Assembly (NCBI GenBank): GCA_965212245.1 | Contig: OZ243107.1 | Span: forward strand, 1,612,001 to 1,676,000 | Length of the DNA stretch: 64,000 bases | DNA from: CAKZNE01 sp040222435 | GTDB lineage: Bacteria; Bacteroidota; Bacteroidia; Flavobacteriales; Schleiferiaceae | Direction of reading: 5' to 3' | Shown: positions 24,678 through 34,076 of the stretch, one piece after another | Position numbering within the stretch: position 1 is the stretch's first letter | Layout: each line of letters starts with the position of its first letter | Notes under the pieces: generated by a model | What the model was told of the DNA's origin: nothing | Databases searched by the model: none | What the model saw: only the letters and a program-made list of their open reading frames with translations | Translations under genes and position numbers: made by a program

Positions 24678-24706
24678 AAAGCCACCCCGGAAAGGGCGGC
24701 TTTTTT
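24678..24706 (+). terminator. Terminator after the small protein gene
   Basis: Stem AAGCCACCC / GGGCGGCTT with one A-C mismatch and a six-base loop, followed by a run of T on the plus strand. It lies one base after the stop of the 49-residue gene. It is close to the 3' end of the convergent minus-strand gene and may serve it too. Confidence 0.75.
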
Positions 24707-24710
24707 CAGA

Positions 24711-27700
24711 TCAATTCTCAGTATCAGCCACAGAGATAGGTCTTCTGCGGTGCTGTTCCTGTATGTTGGGAAACATGGCGGTAAAGTAGGCTGTCCAGCC
24801 TCCGGTACGTACGCGCAAAAGATCATACTGCTCCGGTGAAGTCATGGCCTCTTGCATAGTTTGAGGATTGGCCACCGTAATAGTAAGTATGTTGGAACTC
24901 CTGGCTTGCGCAAACTGTTTCAGTACTTCCTTCAGGTCATCCAGTGGGTAATCTTCACGAATATTGAAATCGGTAGGGCCACCATCGGTCATTTTGCGTG
25001 AACCGTTTCCTGCAAAACCGGCCAGTGATTTTTTGAAGTCCGCTTCCTGGTGATCTACCGGAAGGTCTATAGGGCTGGGTGCCGAACTCATGTCTGAAGC
25101 TACCGTGGTTCCTTTACGTCTGCCGTCTGCGCTGGCACCATTCCAGGCCCCCATCTCAACGTGGTTTTCAAAAGTGCCCACCCCGGGTTGTATCTGTATG
25201 CCAAAAGGCAGTTCTTCCGTACCCATTTTCAAAGCCAGGTCAGCCAGGAATTCTCCGGTTTGAGGCAATGGCTGGGTGAGTGTGGTAACTGATAGATCAG
25301 CAATTTTCTCAATAATAGTATTGCCAAAAGTATCAATGTCAGAATGACCACGCCCAAAACGGGGTAAGCTCAAGGCTACTTCCCGTAACCTTTTATAGCG
25401 ATCAGCCTGGGCAGTTATGCGCGCATCACCGGCCAGAGTGCTTACAAAAGGCTCGCTCATATCGTAACCCCAGTCGCAGGAAAGGCAGTTCAGCAATTCG
25501 GGTAGAGAAGTTATAGCCTTCTTGTCATTAAACACCATTTCGCGGATTGCGTACAATGAATTAATGGTGGAACTCAGAGCAATGTAACAAGGGCCGTAAA
25601 TATTATACCGTGCACCTCCGCTGTAGTAGTCCTGGCCTTTTTCAATACAGTCATACACAAAATTAGACAGTAAAGGGGAAGGGCAATAGGCGGTATTGGC
25701 CCCATACCCCCTTAACTGCCCGTCAATACGTTTGCGGTTCAACCATTCAAAGTGCTTGAAATAGAGTTCCAGCAATTCTTCAAAGTCCTTTATTTCTTCG
25801 GCCGGTTTGGAGGTAAAGGATGAAACCTTTCCTTGAAAGTAACTCATGCCTGCTGAGGAATAGGTTTTACCTCTGTTTAGGGCACATTCCAATGGCTCAA
25901 GGGTGCTGAAACCACCCAGTGAAAACCAGTTCTCACCTGGGAACTGGGGTTCGTAGCAACCATCGCAGGCGTAATTACGGGCACTTTCAATGCTTACTTC
26001 AGAACGCCATTTTTTAGCGGCTTCGCCTACAATGTATTCTCCGCCAACCTGATCACCACTTTGTCGCAATCCTTCAATAAAGAGTTCATCATTCAAAAAG
26101 AGGGGATGTGCACCCCCGGAAAGCACACTTTTGGCGGCTTCCTCAAAAATATCGTCCGGCATATCTTCCCGCATACGCAGGGAAAGGCAGGGTGCATTGA
26201 GCGGCAGGCGTGTGGTACACCTCAGGAACATGCGGGTAAGGTCATTATAGGCAGCCTTACCGGTATGCACATCGCAGCCCCCTACGGTTACCTGTTGTAT
26301 CCATTGATTGATAGAGGCTCCTTGCGGGTAAGGCCCGGAAGAGCCACCCATAGCCAGGTTGCCAAAGGGTTGATGATCCTCCACAAAAATGCGGTTGCTT
26401 TGTACCTTTTCATCCAGTTTCAGACAAAAGGCATCCAGAGCTTCTTGTGCCTCCTCAGCGGTAATTCGCTTAGCCTCTGTGTCCTTGCGGTAATAGGGCT
26501 CCAGTATCTGATCCAAACGACCCAGGGCGGTAGGCTCACCCGTAAGGTGAAGGGAAGAGTGGATGGCAAAAATAAGTTGCAGGGCTTCTATAAATGTACG
26601 GGCCGGTTTATGGGCAATGTGCTCCATGCGTGCGGCTATTTCCTGCAGGTTCTGTTTTTCCCAGGCTTGTCCTTCTTCCATTTCGGAAGCCATTTTTTGG
26701 GCGAGGGCAGCATAGCGTACACAGTGCTCACTGATACCTTTTAAAGAAAGGCGGGCGGCTGTATAAAAGTCTTTCTTCTCTTCGGAAAGTTCACTGTGAT
26801 CATATTGATCAATGTCAGCTATCAAGCCGTCAATACCCACTTCTAAAGCGCGTTCAAAAGAAGGGATGCAATGCCCCACACCCGAAGCTTCACTCAGGTT
26901 GGCCAGGAAGCCATCCATGCGCTCTTTTTCGGTAAGGTAAAGCATATTGTAGCGTCCTTCGCCCAGGGAGAGGTTGGGCATTCCGCCCACGATAATCTCT
27001 TCGGGTTGTATGCGGAAGGTGTCAGCCCCGTTGATCACCCGGTATTCTTCATGGCTTAGCCCGGAACTAAGCGGGAACTGTTTCCCGTTCTTATCCATCA
27101 TTCTCTGACCCCGGAAACCGTATTCATCGGATGACATTTCGTGTAGCGTAAGCCGAACGGACCAGCCTTTGCGGATCATAATGGATTGCTCCATCAATTC
27201 TTCAGGGGTGGGAGCCGGCTCCTCGGGATAGTGTTTTCTGAATTTTTGCAGATATACTTCAATTGGGCCTAATTCTTCCTGTTTGCGGTCAATATACCAG
27301 TTGTCCTGCCAGCGTGAGAAGGTGTTTTCCAATAAACTCAGTATCCGCCTGCTGGGGGGATTGTATTTTTCCCGGTCTTCAGGCGTCATGGTAGACATTT
27401 TAAAAAGAAACTCCTTGTGGTTGTAATGCATCAGGCCGTTGTCCGAAGCACGGTCAAAATGCCGGTCCAGCCGTGACCAATCCATACCGGGAAAACGCGA
27501 CCAATCCATTTCTTCTTTTCCCTTCCATTCACTTTCCAGGTATTGGTCGGTATCCAGTTCCAGGTCTTTAATGCTGGGAATGTAAAACAGTCCGCCCAGG
27601 TCGGATTTAATATGGTTGAAAAGCCTGTCATTCATAAAACCCCCGGTGCTCCCAATCTGGTTATCCATTATGGTTTCCAGTATGGGGAAACTCTTGGCGT

Positions 27701-28637
27701 AGCCTGCAAAATAAATTCCCGCTTCATCGGCAATATTACTGCCGTGTGCAGCTAAGTGCGGACAGCGGGCATAACTGCTGATACCAAAGGGAAGACCAAG
27801 ACGCAGTACCGGGGTGGTGTTCCCTTGCTCATCCTGCCTGCGGGCTGATTTAATGTGTGTACGGGTATCACGACTGGGAATTATGGTATCATTGGTTTTA
27901 CGTCCTACCAGGTCTTCAATCTGGTCCTCACTCATGGAATGTACCTGATCCCAATTGATCTGAAAACGCTGGGCAAGGGCGTAGGAACCTCCAAAGTGAT
28001 CTATATCTTCAACACCTACAATACAATGTTTGGCAATGGAAATGGGATCGGTGGGGTTATTCAGATTTTCACTGAAGCGCGACCCCAGTACTTTTCCGCC
28101 TTTCCCGCTCACCTCTGTGGATTTGGTAGCGGCTTCCTGGTATACCGTTTCTTTAACATGCGAACCCAGTTTGGCGGTGATCCACTCCCGTACGATGCGG
28201 CAGGCCTCCATTTTATCACTTTTAATGTGAAACCAGATGTCGGCATGATTATTCAGAAAGGATTGGCTGGAGCGCGATATAACGGTGGATGAATTGCCAT
28301 CCTCTTCAGGAAAGCGAAAACTCATGCCTTTGGGCAGGCTTAAACCTTCTTTTTCGCACAGGGCCTTCCAGAATTTTACACCTACCCCAATTACAGCAGT
28401 GGTATTGCAGTCTTTTAATTTTGGATTGGTGTGTATCTCACTGCGTATGCCCAGCTTTATTTGGCGCAGGTCTTTACGTGAAAGACTTTTTTCACTGGTA
28501 AGCCAGTAACTGGCAAAAATGGCGTTGGGTGAGGGGTATACTAACCCGCGTTGGGTGTGTTCCCATATTTCACGGTCGCGTAACGAGCGCTCATGCGAAA
28601 GGTCTTCAGGTTTGGATTCAAGATGTAGGGATTTCAT
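24711..28637 (-). CDS. DyP-type peroxidase fused to glycyl radical enzyme
   Basis: One uninterrupted 1308-residue frame. Residues ~30-360 are a DyP-type heme peroxidase: GVEDID (208-213) stands for GxxDG with the distal Asp211, His261 in TRTHIK is the expected proximal heme ligand, Arg279 in VLRLGLPFG the distal Arg, and GLFYIPS closes the fold. Residues ~440-1308 are a full glycyl radical enzyme: GHCIPSFERAL, GRLDQILEPYY, active-site ACDGCYEPQ with Cys894 and Glu896, and the C-terminal LLRVRTGGWTAYF in which Gly1280 aligns with the radical glycine of RVSGY. The Cys-x-Glu pair is that of the lyase/dehydratase branch (GCVEP with Tyr for Val). No signal peptide, so cytosolic. It is the last gene of a nuclease/nucleotidase operon, 11 bases after its neighbour. 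No activase gene is nearby. Domain calls are firm; the reaction is unknown. Confidence 0.85.
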   Translation of the reverse strand: MKSLHLESKPEDLSHERSLRDREIWEHTQRGLVYPSPNAIFASYWLTSEKSLSRKDLRQIKLGIRSEIHTNPKLKDCNTTAVIGVGVKFWKALCEKEGLSLPKGMSFRFPEEDGNSSTVISRSSQSFLNNHADIWFHIKSDKMEACRIVREWITAKLGSHVKETVYQEAATKSTEVSGKGGKVLGSRFSENLNNPTDPISIAKHCIVGVEDIDHFGGSYALAQRFQINWDQVHSMSEDQIEDLVGRKTNDTIIPSRDTRTHIKSARRQDEQGNTTPVLRLGLPFGISSYARCPHLAAHGSNIADEAGIYFAGYAKSFPILETIMDNQIGSTGGFMNDRLFNHIKSDLGGLFYIPSIKDLELDTDQYLESEWKGKEEMDWSRFPGMDWSRLDRHFDRASDNGLMHYNHKEFLFKMSTMTPEDREKYNPPSRRILSLLENTFSRWQDNWYIDRKQEELGPIEVYLQKFRKHYPEEPAPTPEELMEQSIMIRKGWSVRLTLHEMSSDEYGFRGQRMMDKNGKQFPLSSGLSHEEYRVINGADTFRIQPEEIIVGGMPNLSLGEGRYNMLYLTEKERMDGFLANLSEASGVGHCIPSFERALEVGIDGLIADIDQYDHSELSEEKKDFYTAARLSLKGISEHCVRYAALAQKMASEMEEGQAWEKQNLQEIAARMEHIAHKPARTFIEALQLIFAIHSSLHLTGEPTALGRLDQILEPYYRKDTEAKRITAEEAQEALDAFCLKLDEKVQSNRIFVEDHQPFGNLAMGGSSGPYPQGASINQWIQQVTVGGCDVHTGKAAYNDLTRMFLRCTTRLPLNAPCLSLRMREDMPDDIFEEAAKSVLSGGAHPLFLNDELFIEGLRQSGDQVGGEYIVGEAAKKWRSEVSIESARNYACDGCYEPQFPGENWFSLGGFSTLEPLECALNRGKTYSSAGMSYFQGKVSSFTSKPAEEIKDFEELLELYFKHFEWLNRKRIDGQLRGYGANTAYCPSPLLSNFVYDCIEKGQDYYSGGARYNIYGPCYIALSSTINSLYAIREMVFNDKKAITSLPELLNCLSCDWGYDMSEPFVSTLAGDARITAQADRYKRLREVALSLPRFGRGHSDIDTFGNTIIEKIADLSVTTLTQPLPQTGEFLADLALKMGTEELPFGIQIQPGVGTFENHVEMGAWNGASADGRRKGTTVASDMSSAPSPIDLPVDHQEADFKKSLAGFAGNGSRKMTDGGPTDFNIREDYPLDDLKEVLKQFAQARSSNILTITVANPQTMQEAMTSPEQYDLLRVRTGGWTAYFTAMFPNIQEQHRRRPISVADTEN

Positions 28638-28648
28638 GACGTAGAGAT

Positions 28649-30112
28649 TTAGTTTGTAGAGGGGTATTGTTTTTTAAATTGGTTGATCACTACCTGGAAA
28701 AACTCCTTTTTAGGAGCATCGGTTTTTTTTACCAGGCCTTCATCATAGGTGAGAAAACCCAGGTTTTGATCGCCTTTTTCAACCAGATAGGAGGAAATGG
28801 CAATGCGGTATTCTTTTTCGGGCTGAATCTCATTTTCACCCAACTTCCATTTTGCACCGGATTTCAGGATGTTGGAATACTGTAGAAAGGCTCCGGTGCC
28901 TTCGTTCTTAAGACCTTGCTCAAGGGCACGGATAAGGGTGCTGCCCTCCATGCTAACCAGTGATATATCTCCCCCAAAAGGAGAGATGCGCATAATGTCG
29001 TACTCGGAGATGGGGCCGGGTTGTAGTTTGTCATCAATACGGATGGAGCCTCCGTTCAAGAGGGAAGCATCAGCCTGGGGGTAGGCGGTTATGAATCCGG
29101 CTGTGATAAGGTCTGTAAGCCCGGTGCTGCGGCTGCGCACGGCAGATTCGCTACCGTCCAGTACATCGGTGGAGATACAGATCACATCCCGTGGGTGATA
29201 GCCTTGCTTTTCAAAAGAGGCAAAGGCTATGTCGGTCCACTTTTGAACCAGGGCTTTTATCGCTGGGTCTTCCGGTATGGACTCATCCATAAAAACCAGC
29301 TGTGAGTGTATCTTTAGTTCTCCGGAAGACTTGCGGTATTCCAGCTGATGAATAAATACCGTTTTAGCATTGGCATCAGCCTTGGTAACAGGGGTATAAT
29401 GATCTCCACGCAGGAGATGGTAGTTTTCATGTTCATGCCCGCCCATAATCATATCAATTTCGGGAACTTCTACCGCCAGGTTTACGTCTGATTCAATACT
29501 CTGGTGCGTAATGGCTACAATAATATCCGTCTTTTCTTTTTGGAGCCTTTCCACTTCTTTTTTAGCCGCCTGTAAAGGATCAGATATATTGGCGTAAGAA
29601 GTTTTAAAATTGCGGAGGGTAATGCCCAGTATGCCTATGGAAATACCTTCTACCTCAATTTTAAACTGTTTGGTGGTGTTGGGGAAAGGCTTGTTCTCAC
29701 TATCCAGTACATTATCGGCTATAAGCGTGAATTTCATCTCATCCAGGCGCTTACGCAGGTCGGGCTCCTTCAGGTCAAACTCATGGTTGCCAAAAATGAA
29801 ATAATCCCAATTCATAACGTTCAATACATCTACCATTTGCCGGCCAGCCATTTTCTCACCCTGGTAAGTGGCGGTGCCAATAGCAGAAGGGCTCAGCATA
29901 TCACCGGCCAAAACGGTAAATGTATTGGGGTTGTCTTTCTTCAAACTGTCCAACAAGGTTTGTACGCGGGCAAAGCCCCCCAGTTTTCCTCCGCTTACGG
30001 CAGACATTTCATATACATCATTCAGTTGCAGAAAGGTGATCTTTACCACCTGTGCCATACTGGTAAAGGAAAAGATCAAAAAGCTGAGCAGGAACGTAAA
30101 TCGTAGTAACAT
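28649..30112 (-). CDS. UshA-like 5'-nucleotidase / metallophosphatase
   Basis: 487 residues with a signal peptide ending TSMAQ. The metal-binding blocks are in order: FLQLNDVYE, LAGDMLSPS, FGNHEFD, ITHQSIESD and GGHEHE, then the C-terminal substrate domain (LNGGSIRIDD). The family removes phosphate from nucleotides or cyclic nucleotides outside the cytoplasm. It lies between two secreted nucleases and the DyP-GRE gene on one transcript, so it probably turns nucleotides from nuclease action into nucleosides and phosphate. The first block is LND rather than the usual TND, a mild variant. Confidence 0.9.
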   Translation of the reverse strand: MLLRFTFLLSFLIFSFTSMAQVVKITFLQLNDVYEMSAVSGGKLGGFARVQTLLDSLKKDNPNTFTVLAGDMLSPSAIGTATYQGEKMAGRQMVDVLNVMNWDYFIFGNHEFDLKEPDLRKRLDEMKFTLIADNVLDSENKPFPNTTKQFKIEVEGISIGILGITLRNFKTSYANISDPLQAAKKEVERLQKEKTDIIVAITHQSIESDVNLAVEVPEIDMIMGGHEHENYHLLRGDHYTPVTKADANAKTVFIHQLEYRKSSGELKIHSQLVFMDESIPEDPAIKALVQKWTDIAFASFEKQGYHPRDVICISTDVLDGSESAVRSRSTGLTDLITAGFITAYPQADASLLNGGSIRIDDKLQPGPISEYDIMRISPFGGDISLVSMEGSTLIRALEQGLKNEGTGAFLQYSNILKSGAKWKLGENEIQPEKEYRIAISSYLVEKGDQNLGFLTYDEGLVKKTDAPKKEFFQVVINQFKKQYPSTN

Positions 30113-30163
30113 AATTAAATGGTGTTAAGTATAATTTCAGAGGTTTGAAAATTCTACATTATT

Positions 30164-31102
30164 CTATAGTTGCCAGGCTTTAACAGCATTGCTGGCTTCA
30201 GCAGCAGAGGCGCCTTCGTGTCTCTTTTTTTCTCTTCTCTGATCGCTTTTGCTGAGAGCCGTCAAAAATTCAAGACCGGTTAACTCTTCCACCTGATTAA
30301 TGGTAGTGAGGTATTCAGAAATATCTTTTTTGGCTTTAGGGATTACATTGGGAAAGATGAAGGCCAGGCTGGTTATTCCGGTTTCACTATCCGCATCTTC
30401 GCGCACCAAAATTTTATAGATAGCATCTGGTACAGCTGCTTTTACGTTGTCCTTCTGGCCCAGCCACACGGCTGGATTCTTTCCAAAAAACACCGGTCCT
30501 GAAACTACCCAGATGCGCCCGTAAGTGTCGGCCCAGCTATTGCTTTTCTCTTCCAGGTATTTCCATATACCGTTATTCTGCCACTGTAGCTGAGGCACGG
30601 CATTAAGCACCGTATGGGTATTGTATCCGGCATCGTCACTTAAACGGTCCGCAGAGTTTTTGGGGCACATATGTCCGCGTACATAGCGAGAGTCTGTAGA
30701 TACCGCTTTTAGCTTACGGGTACCGGATACAGCATAGGTGCCATCATCGGGGGCAATACCCAGCTTGTTAAGCCGGGGGTCTGTCATCCACGGAGAAGGA
30801 CGTTTATATTTGGAGCGTTCACGCCCGGTCTCTCTCTTTATCTCGTAGGCCACCCACTCGGGTATGCCCCACAGGTCCGGAGAGCCATCCCCGTTATTAT
30901 CATCATTGGAATCAAAAGAGGTGGTATAGGCTGCAAAGTGATACATAATGTCTTCCGGTCCTATACCCCATTTGGTATGCTCATATTCAGGATTCAGAAC
31001 AATGGGCTTGTATCGCTTGCTGGGGGCAGTGGGCTCCTCATGTCTGTTGCCCGTAAAGGCCAGCAACAGGAATGCTGCCAGTGGCAGGATATATCTTTTC
31101 AT
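30164..31102 (-). CDS. Secreted DNA/RNA non-specific endonuclease
   Basis: 312 residues. The signal (MKRYILPLAAFLLLAFTG) lacks a clear lipobox. VRGHMCPKNS (Arg142, His144) is the DRGH-type catalytic motif with Val for Asp and His as general base; NAVPQLQWQNNGIWKYLE contains the magnesium Asn. This is the Serratia-nuclease (NUC1) family, which cleaves single- and double-stranded DNA and RNA to short oligonucleotides. It is 22 bases after the S1/P1 nuclease gene and 51 before the nucleotidase gene. Confidence 0.9.
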   Translation of the reverse strand: MKRYILPLAAFLLLAFTGNRHEEPTAPSKRYKPIVLNPEYEHTKWGIGPEDIMYHFAAYTTSFDSNDDNNGDGSPDLWGIPEWVAYEIKRETGRERSKYKRPSPWMTDPRLNKLGIAPDDGTYAVSGTRKLKAVSTDSRYVRGHMCPKNSADRLSDDAGYNTHTVLNAVPQLQWQNNGIWKYLEEKSNSWADTYGRIWVVSGPVFFGKNPAVWLGQKDNVKAAVPDAIYKILVREDADSETGITSLAFIFPNVIPKAKKDISEYLTTINQVEELTGLEFLTALSKSDQRREKKRHEGASAAEASNAVKAWQL

Positions 31103-31124
31103 GGTTTGGTGGTATGGTTTGTTG

Positions 31125-31979
31125 CTAATTAAAAATACTGTTTAGCACAGCTGCTGCCCGGTACCCGGCCGCTCCCAGCCTCTCTTCCACCACAGGTAAA
31201 AAATCATGCTGGTAATTGTAGGATAAGCTGGGTAGCCCGCTATCCCGGTCCGTATTATCATAAAGCGTATTGTAGATGAGCTCTCTTTTTTTAACCGACT
31301 CTTCAGCCCACTCTCTGGTGGTAGATTTTTGCCAGGTTTTTTTCATTGGAGCCGTGTGCTTATCCACAAAATCTGAGAACTCAGTAAAGCTTAAACCTTC
31401 CTGGTCTATAATACCGGAATCCCAAACGGAATGCAGGTTGGTTTTATCGTCAAAGAACAATACACTGATCTTATTGCCACCGTAATCATTGTTTTTACCC
31501 ACGTGCATGGGCTGGTGAACATCGCCAATAAAATGAATGAGAAAGGCAAGGGCGGTGGCTTTCAGAGAACCATTCAATGGCTTTACCTTATTCTTATCCA
31601 TAAGCTCCTGAAACTGCCTGGTGGCGCTTGCATCACCACTCAAAATATCCTTCATAAGCTCAATGGCTTCTATTACATTATTTATGTCGGGGTCGTTCTT
31701 GCCCTCATTTATAACCTGCTGTACGGTTTTATCAGGATCAATGGTTATAAAATGCCAGGGTTTGGTAAAGTCCCAGTTTTTTTCGGAGCGTATAAAATCG
31801 GGCCAGGTAGCTACCTGTGCCAGGTAATCATCTCCTAAAACCTTATCCACTTCGGCACGTGTTGATTCACTGAGGTTATCGTAACAGATCTGGGCTACTA
31901 TGCGGTGGCCGGACTGGCCCCACCCCCAGGCAGTTTGCATGGTTATACTAACCATTACAACAAATAAAAAGGATCTCAT
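31125..31979 (-). CDS. S1/P1-family zinc nuclease
   Basis: 284 residues. Signal cleavage is expected before Trp20 (AWG / WGQSGHRIV): in this family the amino group of the N-terminal Trp is a zinc ligand. The other zinc motifs are visible: ATWPDFIR, PWHFITID, FIGDVHQPMHVG and SVWDSGII. It cuts single-stranded DNA and RNA and removes 3'-phosphates, in the periplasm or outside. It is the first gene of the four-gene nuclease operon. Confidence 0.92.
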   Translation of the reverse strand: MRSFLFVVMVSITMQTAWGWGQSGHRIVAQICYDNLSESTRAEVDKVLGDDYLAQVATWPDFIRSEKNWDFTKPWHFITIDPDKTVQQVINEGKNDPDINNVIEAIELMKDILSGDASATRQFQELMDKNKVKPLNGSLKATALAFLIHFIGDVHQPMHVGKNNDYGGNKISVLFFDDKTNLHSVWDSGIIDQEGLSFTEFSDFVDKHTAPMKKTWQKSTTREWAEESVKKRELIYNTLYDNTDRDSGLPSLSYNYQHDFLPVVEERLGAAGYRAAAVLNSIFN

Positions 31980-32161
31980 AATTGAAAGGTTTGGATGTTT
32001 GAAACGAATTAATTGGTTCCTTCAAATTTGGCGTAACTAATTGACAAATACAATTTAAGCGGAGTGTTTTTTAGTGAAGTGCCATATAAATTGAGTGGGC
32101 AACTCAGGTTGGAAACCCGGACTATATACAGTCCTGGTGAAAATCAGGAACGGTTGTGAAA

Positions 32162-32189
32162 TTAAAAAAGCCGCCCGTAAGGGCGGCTT
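32162..32189 (-). terminator. Terminator of the PKD-repeat protein gene
   Basis: Perfect stem AAGCCGCCC / GGGCGGCTT with loop GTAA, followed on the minus strand by six T. It lies about 35 bases after the stop at 32223. The bases 31980-32160 next to it hold no gene; a loose promoter (TTG, 20 bases, CAAATTTG on the minus strand near 32020-32055) may drive the nuclease operon. Confidence 0.85.
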
Positions 32190-32222
32190 AAGGTTTCACT
32201 TAGGTGTGAATTAAAAGTTGAA

Positions 32223-33770
32223 TTATTTACTTAATACAACTTTTTGATAAGTGTATTCATCCCCGGCTTTTACCGAAATGAAATAGACGCCATTGGTTAA
32301 GTTCTCATCAGAGGCGGAGAAGCTAAACTCATGATTCCCTTGGGCGTATACTTCACTGCCGATAGATTTGATCTGCTTGCCGGTAGCATCGAGCAACAGA
32401 ATATCTACGTTTTGATCAGCAGGGTTGTAAAAGCGAATAGTTAATGTTTCGCTGAAAGGATTGGGGTATACCTCTGCTTCCAAACCGCCTTGCAGTAAAT
32501 CTGAATTTTGACCGCTGCTTGTTTTAGGAGTAAAGTAGCAGGCATTAAGCGTAATGGTTTCGCAGTAAGTGTCAGCACAAAGGCTTACACCATTATTACC
32601 CACTACGGTTAAGCATACCGTATAGGTTCCGCCACTACTATAATTATGAACAGGGTTTGCCAGATTGGAAGAGGTGCCATCACCAAAATCCCATGAATAA
32701 CTGGTGATGTTGGTACAGGAGTTGGTTTTACCATTTTCAAAGAAAGCCACCTGGCAACGGTTCTGTGCGTTGAACAGGAAGTTGAAATCAGACTCCAGCT
32801 TACAGGAGCAATTGGTACAGCCGGTAATGGTAATGGTATCACAGTAGGTGTCGGCACATCGGGTTACACCATTATTGCCTACTACCGTAAGGCATACCAC
32901 ATAGGTGCCATTTCCACTGTATACATGAGTGGGGTTAGTGACATTGGAAGAGGTACCATCACCAAAATCCCATGAATAACTGGTAATGTTGGTACATGAA
33001 TTGGTAACAGCCTGCTCATTAAAGGTTACCTCGCAACGGTTCTGGTAATTAAATATATAATTGAAATCAGACTCCAGCTTACAGGAACAATTGGTACAGC
33101 CGCTGATGGTAATGGTATCGCAATAGGTATCGGCACAACGGGTTACACCATTATTACCTACTACCGTAAGGCATACCACATAGGTGCCATTTCCACTGTA
33201 TACATGAGTGGGGTTAGCGGCATTGGAAGAGGTGCCATCACCAAAATCCCATGAATAACTGGTAATGTTGGTGCATGAATTGGTAACAGCCTGCTCATTA
33301 AAGCTTACCTCGCAGCGGTTCAGGTAATTGAAAATATAATTAAAATCCGATTCCAATTTGCAGGAGCAATTGGTACATCCACTGATCTTTACGCTGTCAC
33401 AATATGTGTCTACACAGCGATCTATCCCGTTATTGGCCACTACCGTGAGGCAGACATAGTAGGTGCCATCACCGGAGTAGGTATGGCCTGTGCTGGAAGC
33501 GGTAGAGGTAGTGCCATCGCCAAAATCCCAGAACCAATCGGTAATATTGGTGCATGAATTCGTAATGGATTGATCTGAAAAGAAAAGTGTACACGGGTCT
33601 ACAATGCCAAAATTAGCAGAGAAATCAGCTTCCACCTTGCAATAACACTGATCCTCAGCGTTTAAATAATCATAAGTGCTTCCTGCGGCAAAGCTGGCAG
33701 GTTGAAATAATAAAGCAGAGAAAAGGGCAATTAAAAGCCACTTACTTTGAAGTAGAAATCTAGGTTTCAT
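32223..33770 (-). CDS. Secreted PKD-repeat protein with T9SS sorting domain
   Basis: 515 residues. A signal peptide ending PASFAAG, then four PKD-like domains of 93 residues, each with SYSWDFGDGTSS, HVYSGNGTYVVCLTVVG and a Cys-rich start (CTNCSC). The C-terminal ~85 residues (EVYPNPFSETLTIRF to YTYQKVVLSK) are a type A T9SS sorting domain, so the protein goes through the gliding/T9SS machine to the cell surface. The Cys residues could form several disulfides per repeat. No enzymatic domain is seen; adhesion or surface structure is a guess. It is monocistronic. Confidence 0.85.
   Translation of the reverse strand: MKPRFLLQSKWLLIALFSALLFQPASFAAGSTYDYLNAEDQCYCKVEADFSANFGIVDPCTLFFSDQSITNSCTNITDWFWDFGDGTTSTASSTGHTYSGDGTYYVCLTVVANNGIDRCVDTYCDSVKISGCTNCSCKLESDFNYIFNYLNRCEVSFNEQAVTNSCTNITSYSWDFGDGTSSNAANPTHVYSGNGTYVVCLTVVGNNGVTRCADTYCDTITISGCTNCSCKLESDFNYIFNYQNRCEVTFNEQAVTNSCTNITSYSWDFGDGTSSNVTNPTHVYSGNGTYVVCLTVVGNNGVTRCADTYCDTITITGCTNCSCKLESDFNFLFNAQNRCQVAFFENGKTNSCTNITSYSWDFGDGTSSNLANPVHNYSSGGTYTVCLTVVGNNGVSLCADTYCETITLNACYFTPKTSSGQNSDLLQGGLEAEVYPNPFSETLTIRFYNPADQNVDILLLDATGKQIKSIGSEVYAQGNHEFSFSASDENLTNGVYFISVKAGDEYTYQKVVLSK
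32818..33375 (-). repeat. Two near-identical 279-base PKD coding repeats
   Basis: The blocks 32818-33096 and 33097-33375 are almost identical in DNA, including synonymous positions, and each codes one 93-residue PKD unit. The outer two units of the array are more diverged. This points to recent duplication or gene conversion. Confidence 0.8.
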
Positions 33771-34076
33771 AATTAATTGGTTTTATAATGTTAAACAGAA
33801 AGGTATTAAAATTTTGTAAGTAATTGATAATATGTTTTTTGGGGTTTAAACAATGAGTTATAAAATTTTCAAAAAGTGATACTTTCGTAAATATTTGATA
33901 ATCAAATAATGAATTGTTTAATGATTTGAAAAAGGGTGTAGAAAAAGAGTTAAAAAAATATGCAGAAGCGCAAAGGTATTGTTGAAGCAAATGAGGTCTC
34001 CCCAACACTTAGAACAAGTGAAGCAGGGTTGATTAATCCAGGGGTTATGCTTATTAATAATTAACTTGTAGCACTT
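33771..34076. other. AT-rich gap between divergent genes
   Basis: 306 bases with long A/T runs and no convincing gene; a minus-strand frame here lacks features of a protein. One minus-strand TACCTTTG (33971-33978) fits the -7 consensus and could start the PKD gene transcript with a ~200-base leader. No -7 box is clear for ogt. Confidence 0.5.

Noticed and set aside
26061..26744. Long plus-strand frame opposite the GRE domain
   Set aside because: 227 codons, but it lies wholly antisense to strongly conserved GRE coding sequence, starts without promoter and has no recognisable domain.
32818..33375. Repeats considered as a CRISPR array
   Set aside because: Units are 279 bases and codon-framed within a PKD protein; no spacers.
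33760..34008. Minus-strand frame of 82 codons upstream of the PKD gene
   Set aside because: It overlaps the PKD start, is very AT-rich and codes a Phe/Asn-rich string without features.
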